DNA of 64,000 bases from Mesobacillus foraminis (GTDB taxonomy: Bacteria > Bacillota > Bacilli > Bacillales > Cytobacillaceae): the NCBI RefSeq assembly GCF_004340465.1, contig NZ_SLVV01000003.1, forward strand, positions 234,982-298,981, read 5' to 3'. Under the pieces are notes generated by a model. The model saw only the letters and a list, made by a program, of their open reading frames with translations. It did not search any database and was not told where the DNA came from. Below, piece by piece: positions 62,444 through 64,000 of the stretch (the first letter of the stretch is position 1; each line of letters starts with the position of its first letter). Made by a program: the position numbers and the translations under genes.

Positions 62444-63592
62444 ATGGGATTGAGAAAACTAGACGCCAATACGCTCGATCATATTCTGGAAAGTATGATT
62501 GAAACGGTCGGGAGCAGCAAAGATGAAATCTTCCGGATCGGGGAGCAATGCCGCCATGACTATGAAACAATCACGGATGAGTTAAAAGAAGTCAAGAGGA
62601 TGGTCGCGCTGATCATCCATGACGGGGACAAGCTTGAGACGAAGGTCCGGTTTGCCCGGAAACGGCTGTCTGAAGTAAGCAAGCATTTTAAGGATTATAC
62701 CGAAGCAGAGGTCCGGCAGGCATATGAGGTGGCTCATAAGCTGCAGATGGAGCTGACGATGAACCGCCAGCAGGAAAAGCAGCTGAGGGAGCGCCGCGAT
62801 GATCTTGAGCGCCGGTTGATTGGCCTGAGCGAAACAATTGAGAGAGCCGGATCCCTTGTATCCCAGATTAGCGTTGTCATGAACTACATGATGAGCGATA
62901 TCCGTCAAATGGGACAAGCCCTCGAGAATGCCAAGCAAAAGCAGGATTTCGGCTTGAAGATCATTGAAGCCCAAGAGGAAGAACGGAAGCGCTTATCTAG
63001 GGAAATCCATGATGGGCCGGCTCAAATGCTGGCCAATGTGATGATGCGTTCCGATTTAATAGAAAAGATCTATAAGGAAAGAAGCGGAGAAGAGGCAATT
63101 GCTGAAATCCGCAGCTTAAAAAAGATGGTCCGGTCTGCTTTGTATGAGGTCAGGAGGATTATTTATGACCTGCGCCCAATGGCCCTGGATGACCTGGGAC
63201 TGGTTCCAACCCTCAAAAAGTATTTGCAGACGATCGAAGAGTATCATAAGACGACAAAAATCCAGTTTGTCAATATCGGGGAAGACCGGCGGCTTCCGGC
63301 AAAATACGAGGTCGCATTGTTCAGACTGATTCAGGAGTCCGTTCAGAATGCGTTCAAGCATGCGAATGCGAATCTGATTCAGGTAAAGCTGGAAATTAAG
63401 AACTGCGTTATTTCCGTTATTATTAAGGATGACGGCAATGGGTTTGATCAGGAGAAAACGAAGCCTGAGTCCTTTGGGATCCTGGGAATGAAAGAGCGGG
63501 TCGAGCTGCTCGATGGGGAAATTTCCATTGATTCAAAGGTTGGAAGCGGGACGCTGGTCATGATCCAGGTGCCGGTTGCAAATCGGGAATAA
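62444..63592 (+). CDS. degS: Sensor histidine kinase DegS
   Basis: Cytoplasmic histidine kinase that phosphorylates DegU and so controls secreted enzymes, motility and competence. The 382-residue protein has an N-terminal coiled-coil sensor (about 1-170, no membrane helix), the HisKA_3 dimerisation domain with RKRLSREIHDGPAQMLANVM (His about 188), and the HATPase domain (about 285-380) with N-box QESVQNAFKHA and DDGNGFD. ATG 62444 is chosen because GTGGGGG lies 7 bases before; the ATG at 62438 is too close. degU follows after about 75 bases. Confidence 0.96.
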   Translation: MGLRKLDANTLDHILESMIETVGSSKDEIFRIGEQCRHDYETITDELKEVKRMVALIIHDGDKLETKVRFARKRLSEVSKHFKDYTEAEVRQAYEVAHKLQMELTMNRQQEKQLRERRDDLERRLIGLSETIERAGSLVSQISVVMNYMMSDIRQMGQALENAKQKQDFGLKIIEAQEEERKRLSREIHDGPAQMLANVMMRSDLIEKIYKERSGEEAIAEIRSLKKMVRSALYEVRRIIYDLRPMALDDLGLVPTLKKYLQTIEEYHKTTKIQFVNIGEDRRLPAKYEVALFRLIQESVQNAFKHANANLIQVKLEIKNCVISVIIKDDGNGFDQEKTKPESFGILGMKERVELLDGEISIDSKVGSGTLVMIQVPVANRE

Positions 63593-63667
63593 TAGGAACA
63601 GGAGCCTGCCGCTTCCTGTTCCGGTGATATATAAAAATAGAGACAGACGGCATAGGGAGGCGTACGT

Positions 63668-64000
63668 ATGGCAACCAAAATAGTCATTATTGACGATCAT
63701 CAGCTATTCAGAGAAGGGGTAAAGCGGATTCTCGATTTTGAAGATTCTTTCGAGGTTGTGGCCGAGGGGGATGATGGCTGTGAAGTAATTGGACTTTATG
63801 AGGCCCATGAGCCCGATGTGATCATTATGGACATCAACATGCCAAACACAAACGGGGTCGATGCGACTCGCCACTTAATTGAAAAATACCCCGATGCAAA
63901 GGTGATCATTCTCTCCATCCATGACGATGAGAACTATGTGACCCACGCATTGAAAACTGGGGCAACAGGATACCTTTTAAAAGAAATGGATGCCGATGCC
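63668..64000 (+). CDS. degU: Response regulator DegU (N-terminal part, cut by window edge)
   Basis: The first 111 residues of the partner regulator of DegS. This is the receiver domain: acidic pair Asp9-Asp10 in [12 protein letters not shown], phosphorylated Asp55 in [12 protein letters not shown], Ser/Thr switch in [10 protein letters not shown], and conserved Lys in YLLKE. The NarL/LuxR-type DNA-binding domain must lie beyond the right edge. The ATG at 63668 follows AGGGAGGCGTACGT. Confidence 0.95.
   Translation, partial: MATKIVIIDDHQLFREGVKRILDFEDSFEVVAEGDDGCEVIGLYEAHEPDVIIMDINMPNTNGVDATRHLIEKYPDAKVIILSIHDDENYVTHALKTGATGYLLKEMDADA

Overview
The window is a chromosomal segment of a low-to-medium G+C Gram-positive, almost certainly a Bacillaceae species. 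The evidence is strong AGGAGG-type ribosome sites, frequent TTG and GTG starts, catabolite-response-like sites, wall teichoic acid genes, LCP ligases, SpoIID/LytB-type and SH3b cell-wall proteins, and the Bacillus-like gene order tagO - LCP (yvhJ) - yvyE - degS - degU at the right end. The species cannot be named from this sequence alone.

Left part (0-14.2 kb): galactoside use. A three-gene sugar ABC importer without its own ATPase, a GH2 glycosidase and a GH43 glycosidase form one operon behind a promoter with a cre-like site. After a stretch of small and broken genes, a LacI-type regulator (GalR-like) precedes a complete Leloir operon galK-galE-galT-galM, which carries a near-palindromic operator just downstream of its promoter. 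Together the two operons would import galactose-containing oligosaccharides, cleave them, and convert galactose to UDP-glucose and glucose-1-phosphate.

Middle left (14.3-21.8 kb): small genes, a Nudix hydrolase, xpaC-yaaN behind a sigma-W-like promoter, a REP-associated tyrosine transposase (RAYT), a membrane glycosyltransferase and a VanZ-like protein. This area is littered with palindromic or paired repeats built on GTGCCTGACCCC. The same repeat family recurs at 59.2 and 59.9-60.1 kb, and a related palindrome lies at 6.9 kb. Two genes end inside such repeats.

Cell-wall remodelling block (21.9-39.1 kb): two SpoIID/LytB-type proteins, an SH3b-amidase, an SH3b-glucosaminidase (GH73), a CWB2-amidase and a TagU-like LCP ligase. 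A long teichoic acid polymerase-like gene and a DUF6270-like gene lie among them. One SpoIID domain appears to be split by three CWB2 repeats.

Teichoic acid block (39.3-59.1 kb): tarI-tarJ (CDP-ribitol supply), two TagF/TarL-family transferases, an epimerase, GT4 and GT2 glycosyltransferases, a small SH3-like protein, rfbACBD (dTDP-L-rhamnose), tagD (CDP-glycerol supply), a TagB/TagF-family transferase, tagGH (export), an acyltransferase, tagA and tagO. This suggests a ribitol- and/or glycerol-phosphate wall polymer decorated with sugars, possibly rhamnose. The right edge holds tandem repeats, a second LCP ligase, yvyE, degS and the start of degU.
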